Numbered from the stretch's first letter, positions 53,084 to 61,893 are shown. The stretch: DNA of 64,000 nucleotides from DATFJT01 sp965230755 (GCA_965230755.1 CBDDLT010000011.1:143005-207004); one strand, 5' to 3'. Translations and numbers: made by a program. The notes: generated from the sequence alone by a model not told the origin.

Positions 53084-53923
53084 ATGGCTGTTGATACGAC
53101 TGTTGATGTGATGGAACATGAAACTCAATCAAATTGGGATGGTGGAAAACCCCCAATGAAGGCGAGTTATGGAAAGTTGATGATGTGGTACTTTTTGCTA
53201 TCTGATGCTTTTACATTCGCGGGATTCTTAATTGCCTACGGAGCGATGAGATTTAGCTCTCCGACTTGGCCGGTGCCGGATTTTGTTTTCTCCACTTTTC
53301 CCGGAGGAATCCATCATGCGCCACTGATCTTTGTGACGGTGATGACCTTCGTTCTTCTTTTCAGCTCTTTTACTATGGTAAGAGCGGTACAGGAAGGTCA
53401 TAGAGAAAATAAAAACGGAGTTGTTTTTTGGTTGATTCTCACTATTATTGGTGGAGCCTCATTCTTGGGTTGTCAGGCTTGGGAGTGGACCAATTTGATC
53501 GGTACTGAGCATATGTCTGTATGGACAAATCCATTCGGTACGCATACTGAAAACGGTGTCTATCTAGAAGGAGATGGTCATTTTGTCGAGAAAGGAGATA
53601 CTTTTAAGGCCGGAGAATCTTATTTGATTCACAAACACGATGGAGAATGGCACCCGATTAGTTATCAAACTGAAGGCGGTGAAGTAAAACAACAAGAGTT
53701 TGGTCCAAAAGCATTTGGAGCACTATTTTTCTTTATTACGGGATTCCACGGATTCCACGTTTTTTCTGGTGTGCTGTTCTTAATTATAATATGCATTAAT
53801 GCCGCAAGTGGAGTATATGTGGCCAGGAAAAATGGATATGAGATGATAGAAAAGCTGGGTCTATATTGGCACTTTGTAGATTTGGTTTGGGTATTTGTAT
53901 TCTTGGTATTTTATTTATTGTAG
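53084..53923 (+). CDS. Cytochrome c oxidase subunit III, second copy
   Basis: A 279-residue subunit III with the classic GFHGFHVFSGVLFLI and YWHFVDLVWVFVFLVFYLL blocks, five to six helices, and a soluble insert of about 65 residues (AWEWTNLIGTEHMSVWTNPFG to KQQEFGPKAFGALFFF) that the first copy lacks. The two copies together probably supply the full subunit III layer. Confidence 0.92.
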   Translation: MAVDTTVDVMEHETQSNWDGGKPPMKASYGKLMMWYFLLSDAFTFAGFLIAYGAMRFSSPTWPVPDFVFSTFPGGIHHAPLIFVTVMTFVLLFSSFTMVRAVQEGHRENKNGVVFWLILTIIGGASFLGCQAWEWTNLIGTEHMSVWTNPFGTHTENGVYLEGDGHFVEKGDTFKAGESYLIHKHDGEWHPISYQTEGGEVKQQEFGPKAFGALFFFITGFHGFHVFSGVLFLIIICINAASGVYVARKNGYEMIEKLGLYWHFVDLVWVFVFLVFYLL

Positions 53924-53943
53924 AAATCGTTTAAAACTGTATT

Positions 53944-54405
53944 ATGGGACATTCTTATGAGAAGTCTAAAAAGATCGCGACAAAGACAATTTTAATATTG
54001 GCTGCGGTTACAGTAATAGAAGTTCTTATCGCTCTGTTAGGGAAGGGCTATTTGATCAAGGGCTTCGAACTCTCTCTCCTTCTAATAGGAGGAATAATGA
54101 TCATATTGAGTGCTTTTAAGGCATATATGATTGTATACGAGTTTATGCACATGAAGTATGAGGTGCCGGGATTGAGACAAACGGTATTATTACCAACTCT
54201 TTTGCTTGTCTGGGCCTTGATCGCTTTCTTGTATGAAGGTGAATACTGGAAAGTTTCCAGAGATGATGGTGTAGGGGTTCAGGAGGTAATGGCTCCTGTG
54301 AATGAGCATTCCGAAAAAGATGTAAAACATATAGAACACACCGATGAACATTCGGACGATCATCATGAAGCTAAAGAAGATGATCACAATGATGGTCATC
54401 ACTAA
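53944..54405 (+). CDS. Cytochrome c oxidase subunit IV-like protein with His-rich tail
   Basis: A 153-residue protein with three membrane helices (TILILAAVTVIEVLIALLG, LLLIGGIMIILSAFKAYMIVYEF, VLLPTLLLVWALIAFLY) typical of the small COX4-like subunits. The last 35 residues hold about twelve His with many Asp and Glu (HSEKDVKHIEHTDEHSDDHH), a possible metal-buffering tail. Last gene before the strong terminator at 54413. Confidence 0.88.
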   Translation: MGHSYEKSKKIATKTILILAAVTVIEVLIALLGKGYLIKGFELSLLLIGGIMIILSAFKAYMIVYEFMHMKYEVPGLRQTVLLPTLLLVWALIAFLYEGEYWKVSRDDGVGVQEVMAPVNEHSEKDVKHIEHTDEHSDDHHEAKEDDHNDGHH

Positions 54406-54412
54406 AATACAT

Positions 54413-54439
54413 GGGCAAGTGTTAAACTTGCCTTTTTTT
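54413..54439 (+). terminator. Rho-independent terminator of the ACIII/oxidase operon
   Basis: GGCAAGT (54414-54420) and ACTTGCC (54426-54432) form a 7-bp stem with a 5-nt loop, immediately followed by seven T residues. It lies 9 bp after the subunit IV stop codon and separates the main operon from the assembly genes. Confidence 0.87.
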
Positions 54440-54591
54440 ATATTGTTCTTTTAGAGAGAGAATCAATGAAACAAACGTAAATTTTTTATTGTCGTAAACT
54501 TTATCCAAATACGACAATTAAAATTTATGGGAAAGCAAGGCGGTTTGGTTGGTTTGTCTGCAAGTATAAACCGCAATATAATTTTATACAA

Positions 54592-55227
54592 ATGAAAAAT
54601 AGATCTAGTTGGATTTTAACCTTGTTGCTAGTTGTCCTGCCAATTATATCTTATTTTTTCCTGAATCAAGGATCAAAATTTTTTCGAAGTAATTACAGCG
54701 AACTAACTCCGAAAGGTGAATTGCCGGAGTTCATTGCGGAGCAAAAAGACGATGAGGGAGCATTGATTTGGAATAGAGAGGATAGTTCATATCTCCTGTT
54801 GCTTGGATTAAATTATGGGGGAAACGATGAAGAAAATCTTGCGGTTGTTCAGAGTTTGATTCAAAAATTTCACGAATCATTTGTGGAAGATAGAAATGGT
54901 ATTAGCTCTCCACTGCAAATGGTTCTGCTGGTAGAAGAAAATCTAATGCCATCAACTACTTGGAAAGAGTCTGGTGTTGATTCCTATTGTCGAATGAAAT
55001 CCATATCCCAACAACAATCCAGAGAGATCGCGCTTTCTTTGGGTATCATTTCTAAGGAGAGTGATTCGCGAAATTTCATGGCATTGGTTGATAGGGTAGG
55101 TAGAGTACGACAATTATATCTAAATTTTCAGGAAAACACATTATCAGATCTATATAGACATATGGCGATTTTGATACCCCCTGCTGCCCGAAAAGATATT
55201 ATATTTAAAAGGGATAAAGAACTTTAG
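54592..55227 (+). CDS. SCO1/SenC-like membrane-anchored protein lacking copper ligands
   Basis: A 211-residue protein with an N-terminal anchor (WILTLLLVVLPIISYFFLN). The thioredoxin-like layout of SCO proteins is recognisable: ELPEFIAEQ, a core strand YLLLLGLNYGG, then LAVVQSLIQKFHESF, QMVLLVEE, and FMALVDRVGRVRQLYLNFQ near the end. The CxxxC copper motif expected after the core strand is missing (GLNYGGNDEEN) and the usual late His is not evident. It occupies the usual SCO position before DUF420. It may be a chaperone-like remnant or a redox-inactive partner; assignment to the SCO family is by context and fold pattern. Confidence 0.65.
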   Translation: MKNRSSWILTLLLVVLPIISYFFLNQGSKFFRSNYSELTPKGELPEFIAEQKDDEGALIWNREDSSYLLLLGLNYGGNDEENLAVVQSLIQKFHESFVEDRNGISSPLQMVLLVEENLMPSTTWKESGVDSYCRMKSISQQQSREIALSLGIISKESDSRNFMALVDRVGRVRQLYLNFQENTLSDLYRHMAILIPPAARKDIIFKRDKEL

Positions 55228-55229
55228 TT

Positions 55230-55775
55230 ATGAGTGGAGCGCAATCTGAAGCGAGGATTCGAGAAAAGAAACTAAATAGGATAGCTTATGTACTTTCTGC
55301 TGTCGTGCTTCTACTGGTGGTTATGATGCGCAAATACAAAATACCTACTGATATCGACTTTTCTTTTTTACCACCGATACATGCTGGTATTAATTTCTTG
55401 TGTTTTATTGCCCTTTTGTTTGCCCTATGGTTCATAAAAAAGAGAGATGTAGTCAATCACAGAAGAATGATTTATGTTGCTCTTGGACTTTCAGCTCTGT
55501 TTTTGTTGAGCTATGTGACCTACCATTTCACAACCGAGGAAACTAGATTTTGTCAGGAGGGAAGTATTAGAATAGTTTATTTCTTGCTTCTGATTAGTCA
55601 TATCATTCTGGCGGGTGGAATTTTACCTTTCATATTGATAGCCTTTAACAGAGCGATTACCGAACAATATGATAGACATAAGAAGATGGTCCGATGGGTT
55701 TATCCGCTCTGGTTGTACGTTACCATGTCCGGACCGATTTGTTATCTAATGCTAAAACCCTGCTATGGTATTTAA
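55230..55775 (+). CDS. DUF420 (CtaM-like) membrane protein
   Basis: A 181-residue protein with four to five helices and conserved histidines (LPPIHAGINFLC, VNHRRMIYVAL, VTYHFTTEE, LISHIILAGG) typical of DUF420. CtaM, a Gram-positive member, is required for maturation of an aa3-type oxidase. It starts 2 bp after the SCO-like gene and overlaps the next gene by 11 bp. Confidence 0.88.
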   Translation: MSGAQSEARIREKKLNRIAYVLSAVVLLLVVMMRKYKIPTDIDFSFLPPIHAGINFLCFIALLFALWFIKKRDVVNHRRMIYVALGLSALFLLSYVTYHFTTEETRFCQEGSIRIVYFLLLISHIILAGGILPFILIAFNRAITEQYDRHKKMVRWVYPLWLYVTMSGPICYLMLKPCYGI

Positions 55776-56034
55776 TTGGAAAAATAGAGTTCTATTGATC
55801 AGTATTCTGGTCATCCTTTTGTGCCTGTTTGTTCAGACAGATTTATGGGCCCAATGCCCCATGTGTAGAATGTCTGCAGAGAATAATTTGAAGCAAGGTG
55901 GAACGGCAGGGAAAGGATTGAATGCAGCCATTTTGTTTTTATTGGCGACACCTTATGTTGTGGTTGGTACTTTGGGATATATTTATTGGAAGTATAGAAA
56001 AAAATCCACTGCCGACCAAAATGGTCAGCAGTAG
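55765..56034 (+). CDS. Small CPMC membrane protein of the oxidase assembly cluster
   Basis: An 89-residue protein with a signal-like first helix (LLISILVILLCLFVQTDLWAQ), the motif CPMCRMSAENN directly after it, and a second helix (AAILFLLATPYVVVGTLGYIYW) with a short charged tail. The CPMC thiols would face the periplasm. I know no proven function; the overlap with DUF420 suggests copper or redox handling during oxidase assembly (inference). Confidence 0.75.
   Translation: MVFNWKNRVLLISILVILLCLFVQTDLWAQCPMCRMSAENNLKQGGTAGKGLNAAILFLLATPYVVVGTLGYIYWKYRKKSTADQNGQQ
55998..56032 (-). terminator. Terminator of the minus-strand beta-barrel gene, inside the CPMC gene end
   Basis: ACTGCCGACCA (56008-56018) pairs with TGGTCAGCAGT (56022-56032) with one mismatch and a 3-nt loop. 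On the minus strand it is followed by seven T residues (complement of 55998-56004), 14 bp past the stop of the barrel gene. The element also encodes the C-terminus of the convergent CPMC protein. Confidence 0.7.
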
Positions 56035-56045
56035 ACTTCAATGGT

Positions 56046-56726
56046 TTATAAGTCGATGACTGTACCCAAATATATTTGAGTAGAGCGGTTGAATATATCG
56101 GCATCGATGATTGGATCATTGAGCCAGTTATTGAAGGCATGGTAATAATTCGCACCTACAATCATATCTACCTTAGAGGGCATATCAAACCTTAACCCCG
56201 CTCCTCCGGTTGCTCCTATTTCCCATCGATTGATATTATCGCTGCTCATATTAATATCTTGTTGCGTAATATTAAAGTTCAGTATAAAATTAGCGCTCGC
56301 TCTTAATTCAGCACTTGTACCGTATCCTATTGTCGGTCCCAAGTGAACAAATGGCTGAACAACGCCTGTTCTGTTGAGATAATACTTCAGTTGAAGGGGA
56401 GCCTGTATATAATTAACCCTTGTTTCCACTTTCGCCCCGGCTGGAATGTCCAGTCCGAACAAATTGATATCTATGCTTTCATTCGCTCCGAAGCCCATCT
56501 GAGTATAGGTGAGTTCCGGTTGAAAGAACAAGCCGTATCCCAGCGGTATTTCAGTAAACGCGCCGATGTGAAATCCGGACATTTTTTCATTTTCAATATT
56601 CAGTGAATTCAGTGCATCAACTTTAGCTGATGATCCCGTCCATCCTGTTCTTATTCCTAATTCTTGTGCGTCTAATTTGAGCATTCCGAATATGGCCATA
56701 GCCATAAAAATAATCAGCTTTTTCAT
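56046..56726 (-). CDS. PorT-like outer-membrane beta-barrel protein
   Basis: A 226-residue protein from ATG 56726 (MKKLIIFMAMAIFGMLKLDAQ, signal peptide); the longer frame to 56768 adds 14 residues before a second Met. The mature part has the outer-membrane barrel pattern: ELGIRTGWTGSSAKV, GFHIGAFTEIPLGYGLFFQPELTYTQ, VNYIQAPLQLKYYL, PFVHLGPTIGYGTSA, WEIGATGGAGLRFD and YLGTVIDL at the end. Porin-like or structural role unknown. Confidence 0.87.
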   Translation of the reverse strand: MKKLIIFMAMAIFGMLKLDAQELGIRTGWTGSSAKVDALNSLNIENEKMSGFHIGAFTEIPLGYGLFFQPELTYTQMGFGANESIDINLFGLDIPAGAKVETRVNYIQAPLQLKYYLNRTGVVQPFVHLGPTIGYGTSAELRASANFILNFNITQQDINMSSDNINRWEIGATGGAGLRFDMPSKVDMIVGANYYHAFNNWLNDPIIDADIFNRSTQIYLGTVIDL

Positions 56727-56843
56727 AACAATAATTTTATTAATAAAACGGGAGAGAGCTCGTTGCAATAGTTAAAAAGTATTAAACTATTCTAATTGAA
56801 ATGATAAACTGATCTGACTTTCTTAATTAAAATCTAATTTGCT

Positions 56844-57539
56844 TTAAAGCGCATATGGTTTGTTATTTTCCTTTTTAGGCCGAATAGTATAGCTTGCTCC
56901 ATAGCCAATAGTGAAATTCCTCAACTCAGATAAAACGATATCCTGAGGTCCGTCTAGAGCACCGGTAAAGTGCAATCCAATAATAAACTTCCAGTCTTTT
57001 TTGTCGAATTCGATACCCGCTGTTCCTCCTAATCTCGAAATAGTAGAGTTGCTGAATGAAATAAAATCAATACCCGCATGGTCAAATTGAATAGTAGGGG
57101 TTAAAAATAAACGGAACTGATCATTTAACTCATAACTGGAATGCATATGCAGCCCAAATCTCAGTGAAAATAAATTCAATCCTAAAATGGAAGTGCCGAC
57201 ATTAACTCCAGGCGACAGAACAAACTTGCTGTCGTGATCTCCAACAACCATATGTTTATAATCCAAATCCACATTTTGAGTGAGCAGGGCATAACTGAGA
57301 CCAATGTCCTGTCTTTTACCTAATCCTACCCGTGCATAGGCCTTAGCGTCGCCTATTGGAACATTCAAATCGAAATCATCGACGGCAAGAAGACTCGAAC
57401 TAGTTCCAGCCAGAACGCCAGCTCCTATAGATACTTCTCCTTTATGCAGAGTTTTTGCCGTTTGAAATTGATGCTGGTTAAAGCAGCCGGAAAGAATTAA
57501 CGAGCTGACTAAAATCAATATGCTTAGAATTCTATTCAT
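56844..57539 (-). CDS. Lipoprotein-type outer-membrane beta-barrel protein
   Basis: A 231-residue protein with lipobox LSGC (about residues 16-19). FQTAKTLHKGEVSIGAGV begins a barrel-like region of alternating strands (AYARVGLGKRQDIGLSYALL, FSLRFGLHMHSSYELND, FRLFLTPTIQFD, FIIGLHFTGAL, FTIGYGASYTIRP). It shares the opening TA..(L/V)..KG(E/K) and overall strand order with the next protein, so the pair looks like diverged tandem paralogues. Confidence 0.8.
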   Translation of the reverse strand: MNRILSILILVSSLILSGCFNQHQFQTAKTLHKGEVSIGAGVLAGTSSSLLAVDDFDLNVPIGDAKAYARVGLGKRQDIGLSYALLTQNVDLDYKHMVVGDHDSKFVLSPGVNVGTSILGLNLFSLRFGLHMHSSYELNDQFRLFLTPTIQFDHAGIDFISFSNSTISRLGGTAGIEFDKKDWKFIIGLHFTGALDGPQDIVLSELRNFTIGYGASYTIRPKKENNKPYAL

Positions 57540-57643
57540 GCCAAAAGATAAACTTTTAAAGTCGAATAATATTTTTATTGAACGATTAACTTTTGTGTAG
57601 ATGCCGGATGAACTGTTTACTCTTGAACTTATTACATAATCCC

Positions 57644-58369
57644 TTAAAAGAGAGGGAAATTAATTAGCGTAAAAATTCCTGTGTAATTCTCGATATCCGT
57701 ATACCCCTCTTCCGATACAGGATTGATAGGAAAGTTTCTCGTCAAGCCGAAACGAATATCAAAAAATTCAGTTCTTACACTCAATCCCCCTGAAAACCCA
57801 AGGCGATATAGTTGTTTGTCGATGTAATCATGACCTCTATAATTCAACCATTGAATTTGCCCATAAGGGGTCAAGAAAATATCCAAGTTGTCATCGACCG
57901 AATATGTATTAATGAGATCCAAGTTTAAAGAATGTAAGCCGCGATCGGACAATTCATTAAATGTAAATTGCGTACCTATAGAAGTGGCCATTCGATATTT
58001 ATTCTCTCTGGTATTTACCCACTGGTATTTGTAATCAATTAGAAAGTTAAAGTCTTGAAGTCCTATCAAAATCCCTAAATCACTAGACTTTGTCAATCCA
58101 CATCTCGTATAAATAAAGGCATCAATATTGGCATATTCTTCATCATCGTAAAAACTGAATATCCTATTATTGGTAGTGTCATCAATCTGTTCTACAGGAG
58201 AAATGAGTCCGCCTAATCCCAAATCAATCTTACCTTTCCCTACAACATCTGCCGTTTGAATAGGATATACTGTATAGCAACTAGATAGCGAGGATATTAC
58301 AACACCGTACAAGAAGAAAACAAAGAAATTTGAGGATAAATACTTAATAATTTGAGAAGCAATAGGCAT
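57644..58369 (-). CDS. Lipoprotein-type outer-membrane beta-barrel protein, paralogue of the previous gene
   Basis: A 241-residue protein with an N-terminal hydrophobic segment and lipobox SLSSC (about residues 27-31), then YPIQTADVVGKGKIDLGLGGL, mirroring the neighbour. Strands such as SDLGILIGLQDFNFLIDYKYQWV, MATSIGTQFTFNE, DIFLTPYGQIQWLNYRGHDYI, LGFSGGLSVRTEFFDIRFGLT and FTLINFPLF fit a small barrel. The 104 bp between the two contains no clear terminator. Function unknown. Confidence 0.78.
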   Translation of the reverse strand: MPIASQIIKYLSSNFFVFFLYGVVISSLSSCYTVYPIQTADVVGKGKIDLGLGGLISPVEQIDDTTNNRIFSFYDDEEYANIDAFIYTRCGLTKSSDLGILIGLQDFNFLIDYKYQWVNTRENKYRMATSIGTQFTFNELSDRGLHSLNLDLINTYSVDDNLDIFLTPYGQIQWLNYRGHDYIDKQLYRLGFSGGLSVRTEFFDIRFGLTRNFPINPVSEEGYTDIENYTGIFTLINFPLF

Positions 58370-58585
58370 TATAAGTGAATTTATGTATCAAGTTAAAAGA
58401 TTTTTACTACTAAATAGAGCGTAAATTTACATGGACACGTTGGGTGGTAGGCTTTAATAAACCAGGCTGTCGCTAAAAGAGTATATAGAGTTTTTAACTG
58501 TGATTATGACTTTGAGGCATTTCTACGAGCCGTTTCTGAGGCAACCTGTTAACAAAATTTGACGTATGATTTAATAAATGGACAT

Positions 58586-59908
58586 ATGCGTTATTTGATT
58601 TTTCTAGTGATTATTTTATTCATTTCCTGTAACGATGATGATTCTACCGATCCTTGTATGGAAATGGATTGTGCTTTCATGGATCCTATTGGCCTGACCG
58701 TTGATCCATTAAAGGAGGCTGTCTTACTTCACTATGGTTCATATGGACATATTGATGGCCCTGGAAAATCATGCCCTCCTGAGACCTTTAATATCTACAT
58801 GTCAGAAAATATGGTCGATTATGAAAAATTGGCCAGTGTAGAAGGTAACGGAACATACCTCATTGAAAATCTTGAAGACGGTAAAGAGTTGTCTTTTAAA
58901 GTGGTAGGGCTTCATTGTGAATTAGATTCAATGGTTACCTATACCCGGAAGATTAGAGTTGGTGAAATTCCTCTGCCCCGATTCGTGGAAAGCCCTTTGC
59001 AATTTGAAGACTTCAGATTGGCACCTGATGGAGATCGTTTCATCTATAGAACGTCCTCAGATTCTTGGTTACTCAGCTCATTAAGTAATCCGGCACAAGG
59101 TGTTAGAATTCTGGATAATTCTTTCAACGCTCAGTGGAATCCCAATGCTTCTGATGAAATAAGCGGAGTAGAGCGAATAAGAGTACAAATTAGGGAGAAT
59201 GTAAATGGAATCGTATCCAAGACTTTAATAAGCAAAGATCTCAATTTAGGTGTGCCTCGAGTTCTTCATCAAATTGAAAACCACATGGATTTCAATTATG
59301 GGGAATTCGACCCTGAAAAGTATTGGATACATGAATTTCATTATTCCGTAGATGGAGAAAAGATTTTCTTTGTTTCTAATAAAGACAATGGAAGTAATGA
59401 TAGTAAGGGGCAAAGGGTATATGACAATATTTGGCAGTTGGATTTGGAAACAAATGAAATTGAGCAGATATCTGATTTTCTTCCAATTGAATTTGATATG
59501 GAGGATTTCGTTGAAGATCCGAAACAACCAGGGAATTTTTATGTCATTGGTGGAACGGTTGGCGATAAAGTCGAAATAGATGGGGCCTTGTTCACCATGG
59601 ATAAGATCGATATTTATTATTTCGACTCGGAAAGCAATACATTATCTTCGATACTTGTATTGGAAGACGAAATAAAAAATATCAGCATCAATCCGACCGG
59701 AGAGAAGCTGGTTTTTGCAGCGTCAATTACGGGTAGGTCAGAGTTGTATAGTTATGATGTTTCCACTGAAAAACTTCAGCAAATCACTCATAGTAAAGAC
59801 TATAGGCCGTCCTATAGATGGCACTATATTAATTGGACTTCAAGTGACGAGTTTATAACATTTGTAAGACATGAAGACCGGGGAAAGTTTGCGGTATTTA
59901 GTCTCTAA
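58586..59908 (+). CDS. Lipoprotein with fibronectin-like and TolB-like propeller repeats
   Basis: A 440-residue lipoprotein from ATG 58586 (MRYLIFLVIILFISCNDDD); the open frame extends upstream to TTG 58559. After an acidic linker with two cysteines (DPCMEMDCAF) comes a short fibronectin III-like domain (DPLKEAVLLHYGSYGH, NIYMSENMVDYEKL), then a propeller with repeats such as FRLAPDGDRFIYRTSSDSW, HYSVDGEKIFFVSNKDNG, ISINPTGEKLVFAASITGRSELYSYD. The repeats resemble the TolB/WD40-like periplasmic propellers. Substrate unknown; a monitor of the cell surface is possible. Confidence 0.78.
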   Translation: MRYLIFLVIILFISCNDDDSTDPCMEMDCAFMDPIGLTVDPLKEAVLLHYGSYGHIDGPGKSCPPETFNIYMSENMVDYEKLASVEGNGTYLIENLEDGKELSFKVVGLHCELDSMVTYTRKIRVGEIPLPRFVESPLQFEDFRLAPDGDRFIYRTSSDSWLLSSLSNPAQGVRILDNSFNAQWNPNASDEISGVERIRVQIRENVNGIVSKTLISKDLNLGVPRVLHQIENHMDFNYGEFDPEKYWIHEFHYSVDGEKIFFVSNKDNGSNDSKGQRVYDNIWQLDLETNEIEQISDFLPIEFDMEDFVEDPKQPGNFYVIGGTVGDKVEIDGALFTMDKIDIYYFDSESNTLSSILVLEDEIKNISINPTGEKLVFAASITGRSELYSYDVSTEKLQQITHSKDYRPSYRWHYINWTSSDEFITFVRHEDRGKFAVFSL

Positions 59909-60126
59909 ATTTGCTTCCACGACGCAAATTTTTCATTTATCCCATTTATGATTGAAACTATGGTTTGATCAAGACATATTGATGATTGTATAACTTGTCT
60001 TGATTAGACCCATCAAAATTATTTTCATTTTTTCTTCTAGGACGTACAGCACTCTATTAGGTTTATGTGTATGTATTACTGACAGGGTTGCGCAACTCAT
60101 TTTAGAAAGTTTTAAAAGAAGAGAAA

Positions 60127-61341
60127 ATGAGATTATTTAGTTTGTTATCGATTATTGTAGTTTTCTTCTGTTCATCTTGCAGCAAGGATGATGAAATAGC
60201 TACAACTACAACCACCTTTCCCTCAAACCAAGAAATAAGTGGTACTGCATTATATGATTCCGATGGCGATGGAACGGTAGACGCTCCAGCAGAAAATGCT
60301 ATTGTCTATTTAGGTGATTACGGGGAGGTTAGCCCTTTACTTGATATTTATCCGCCGCCTAGACCAGACACCATGGGCCCCGCTTTCGAAAATGTACTTT
60401 GGGCGTATGTCCAGTCCGATGGATCATATACTATTGGTGGGGTCCCTGTTTTTGAGAGAAAAGTACTTGTGATCAATTATTTGCCAGTTGCGGAAGCAAG
60501 CGTGAGGGGATATGATACAACACCGGATGGAGATGATTTCGAAGAAGTAAGTACCAATCATTTCATCAATGTTTGGATCGAAGAGGATGAAATTGATGAT
60601 GGGAATTACTTCGAATTCACCATTTTTCAAGAAACAGCTAATAAGATCAGTGGTAGTCTCGTTTTTGACCACGATAGTGACGGAAATTATGATCAACCAC
60701 CTTTATTTAGCAGACCTGTTAGACTCTATGTTCGTAACGGAACTCCAGATTTTATTAATGATGTCTACATCAAGGAGGTTCGAACGGATCAGATGGGGAA
60801 TTTCATTTTTGAGAATGTACCGGAAGGAGAGTATTACCTCTATATGATTTTTGATGATTTCAGTGAAATAGAGTACAGTAATGACGACTCCCCGGATGCG
60901 GATCCTTTGTCTGGCGACGATCATTACATCTATGTTGATGTTACGAGCGGAGAAGTGGATAGTGATAACAACTTTTACCTGGTTCCTGCATTCCATTTGA
61001 TCACTGGATCAGTGATGGAAGATATTGACAATGATGGAGTAGGGGATGTCCCTCTGGCGAATGTCCAGTTAGAGATATACGAAAGGGATATGAACGGAGA
61101 TCCTGTCTCGGGATCACTTTTAGGGGTATCATTCTCGCCTGACTTTGTTTTTAGAATCCCTGGTGGTGCAGAATATGTGGTTGTACTACCAGATATCCCT
61201 GGTTATGAATGTGTGGCTAGTGGTGATAATTCCAGTGAACCGGGTGAGCCTGCTGGAAATGACTGCGGCATGATACCAGCCAATATGCCCATTGCTAAAA
61301 TGGTCGATTCCGATAATAATTTCATTGTCAGAAAGGAATAG
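60127..61341 (+). CDS. Lipoprotein with three SdrD-B-like repeats, upstream of an ECF sigma factor
   Basis: A 404-residue lipoprotein (MRLFSLLSIIVVFFCSSC, lipobox CSSC). Three repeats each open with ISGxxxxDxDxDG-type calcium-binding-like loops: ISGTALYDSDGDGTVDAPAE, ISGSLVFDHDSDGNYDQPP and ITGSVMEDIDNDGVGDVPLA; each ends in a carboxypeptidase-regulatory/SdrD-B fold with DNNF-like strands (DSDNNFYLV, DSDNNFIVR). It is separated from the sigma factor start by 3 bp, so the two are probably co-transcribed. A surface sensor or adhesin role is inferred. Confidence 0.82.
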   Translation: MRLFSLLSIIVVFFCSSCSKDDEIATTTTTFPSNQEISGTALYDSDGDGTVDAPAENAIVYLGDYGEVSPLLDIYPPPRPDTMGPAFENVLWAYVQSDGSYTIGGVPVFERKVLVINYLPVAEASVRGYDTTPDGDDFEEVSTNHFINVWIEEDEIDDGNYFEFTIFQETANKISGSLVFDHDSDGNYDQPPLFSRPVRLYVRNGTPDFINDVYIKEVRTDQMGNFIFENVPEGEYYLYMIFDDFSEIEYSNDDSPDADPLSGDDHYIYVDVTSGEVDSDNNFYLVPAFHLITGSVMEDIDNDGVGDVPLANVQLEIYERDMNGDPVSGSLLGVSFSPDFVFRIPGGAEYVVVLPDIPGYECVASGDNSSEPGEPAGNDCGMIPANMPIAKMVDSDNNFIVRKE

Positions 61342-61344
61342 GAA

Positions 61345-61893
61345 TTGAGCAAAGAATTAAATTATATAATTAAAGCCTGTCTGGATGGCAATAGAAGTGG
61401 TCAAAAGGATCTCTACGACCGCTATGTAGATAGGCTTTATTTTACCGTCCAGCGATATGTGCGAGAAGATTACTATATACAGAATTTGCTACAAGACATT
61501 TTCGTCAAGATATTTCTTCAGTTGGATAAATTCGACGAAAGTAAAGGACAGTTCTTCACTTGGATCAATACCATAGCCATCCGTTCTTGTCTAAATCATC
61601 TCAGGACCAAAAAAATGACATTTAGTTCCTTTGATGACTTGGGCAGAGAACTGTTTATCTACGACGATATGTTCGAAAAAATGGATATCGAACATTTACT
61701 TCTTATCATTCAAGAAATACCGAAAACCTATAGTGTAGTATTCAATCTATACGAGATAGATGGTTTTAAGCATGAGGAAATAGGAAAAATGTTGAATATC
61801 AGCGCAAGTACCTCTAGGGCATATTTAACGAAAGCCAAACAACTTATTCGAGAAAAAATAAAGGCACAAGCTAAAATATCCAGTCATGAATAA
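61345..61893 (+). CDS. ECF RNA polymerase sigma factor (TTG start)
   Basis: A 182-residue ECF sigma factor with a TTG start at 61345. Region 2 reads DLYDRYVDRLYFTVQRYVRED with FVKIFLQLDKFDESKGQFFTWINTIAIRSCLNHLR, and region 4 reads IQEIPKTYSVVFNLYEIDGFKHEEIGKMLNISASTSRAYLTKAKQLI. ECF factors direct genes in response to envelope signals. The start of the next gene overlaps its end by 8 bp, which suggests that that gene encodes its anti-sigma partner. Confidence 0.93.
   Translation: MSKELNYIIKACLDGNRSGQKDLYDRYVDRLYFTVQRYVREDYYIQNLLQDIFVKIFLQLDKFDESKGQFFTWINTIAIRSCLNHLRTKKMTFSSFDDLGRELFIYDDMFEKMDIEHLLLIIQEIPKTYSVVFNLYEIDGFKHEEIGKMLNISASTSRAYLTKAKQLIREKIKAQAKISSHE

Noticed and set aside
59246..59527. 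93-codon minus-strand ORF inside the propeller lipoprotein gene
   Set aside because: It is a shadow of a supported lipoprotein gene with no features of its own.
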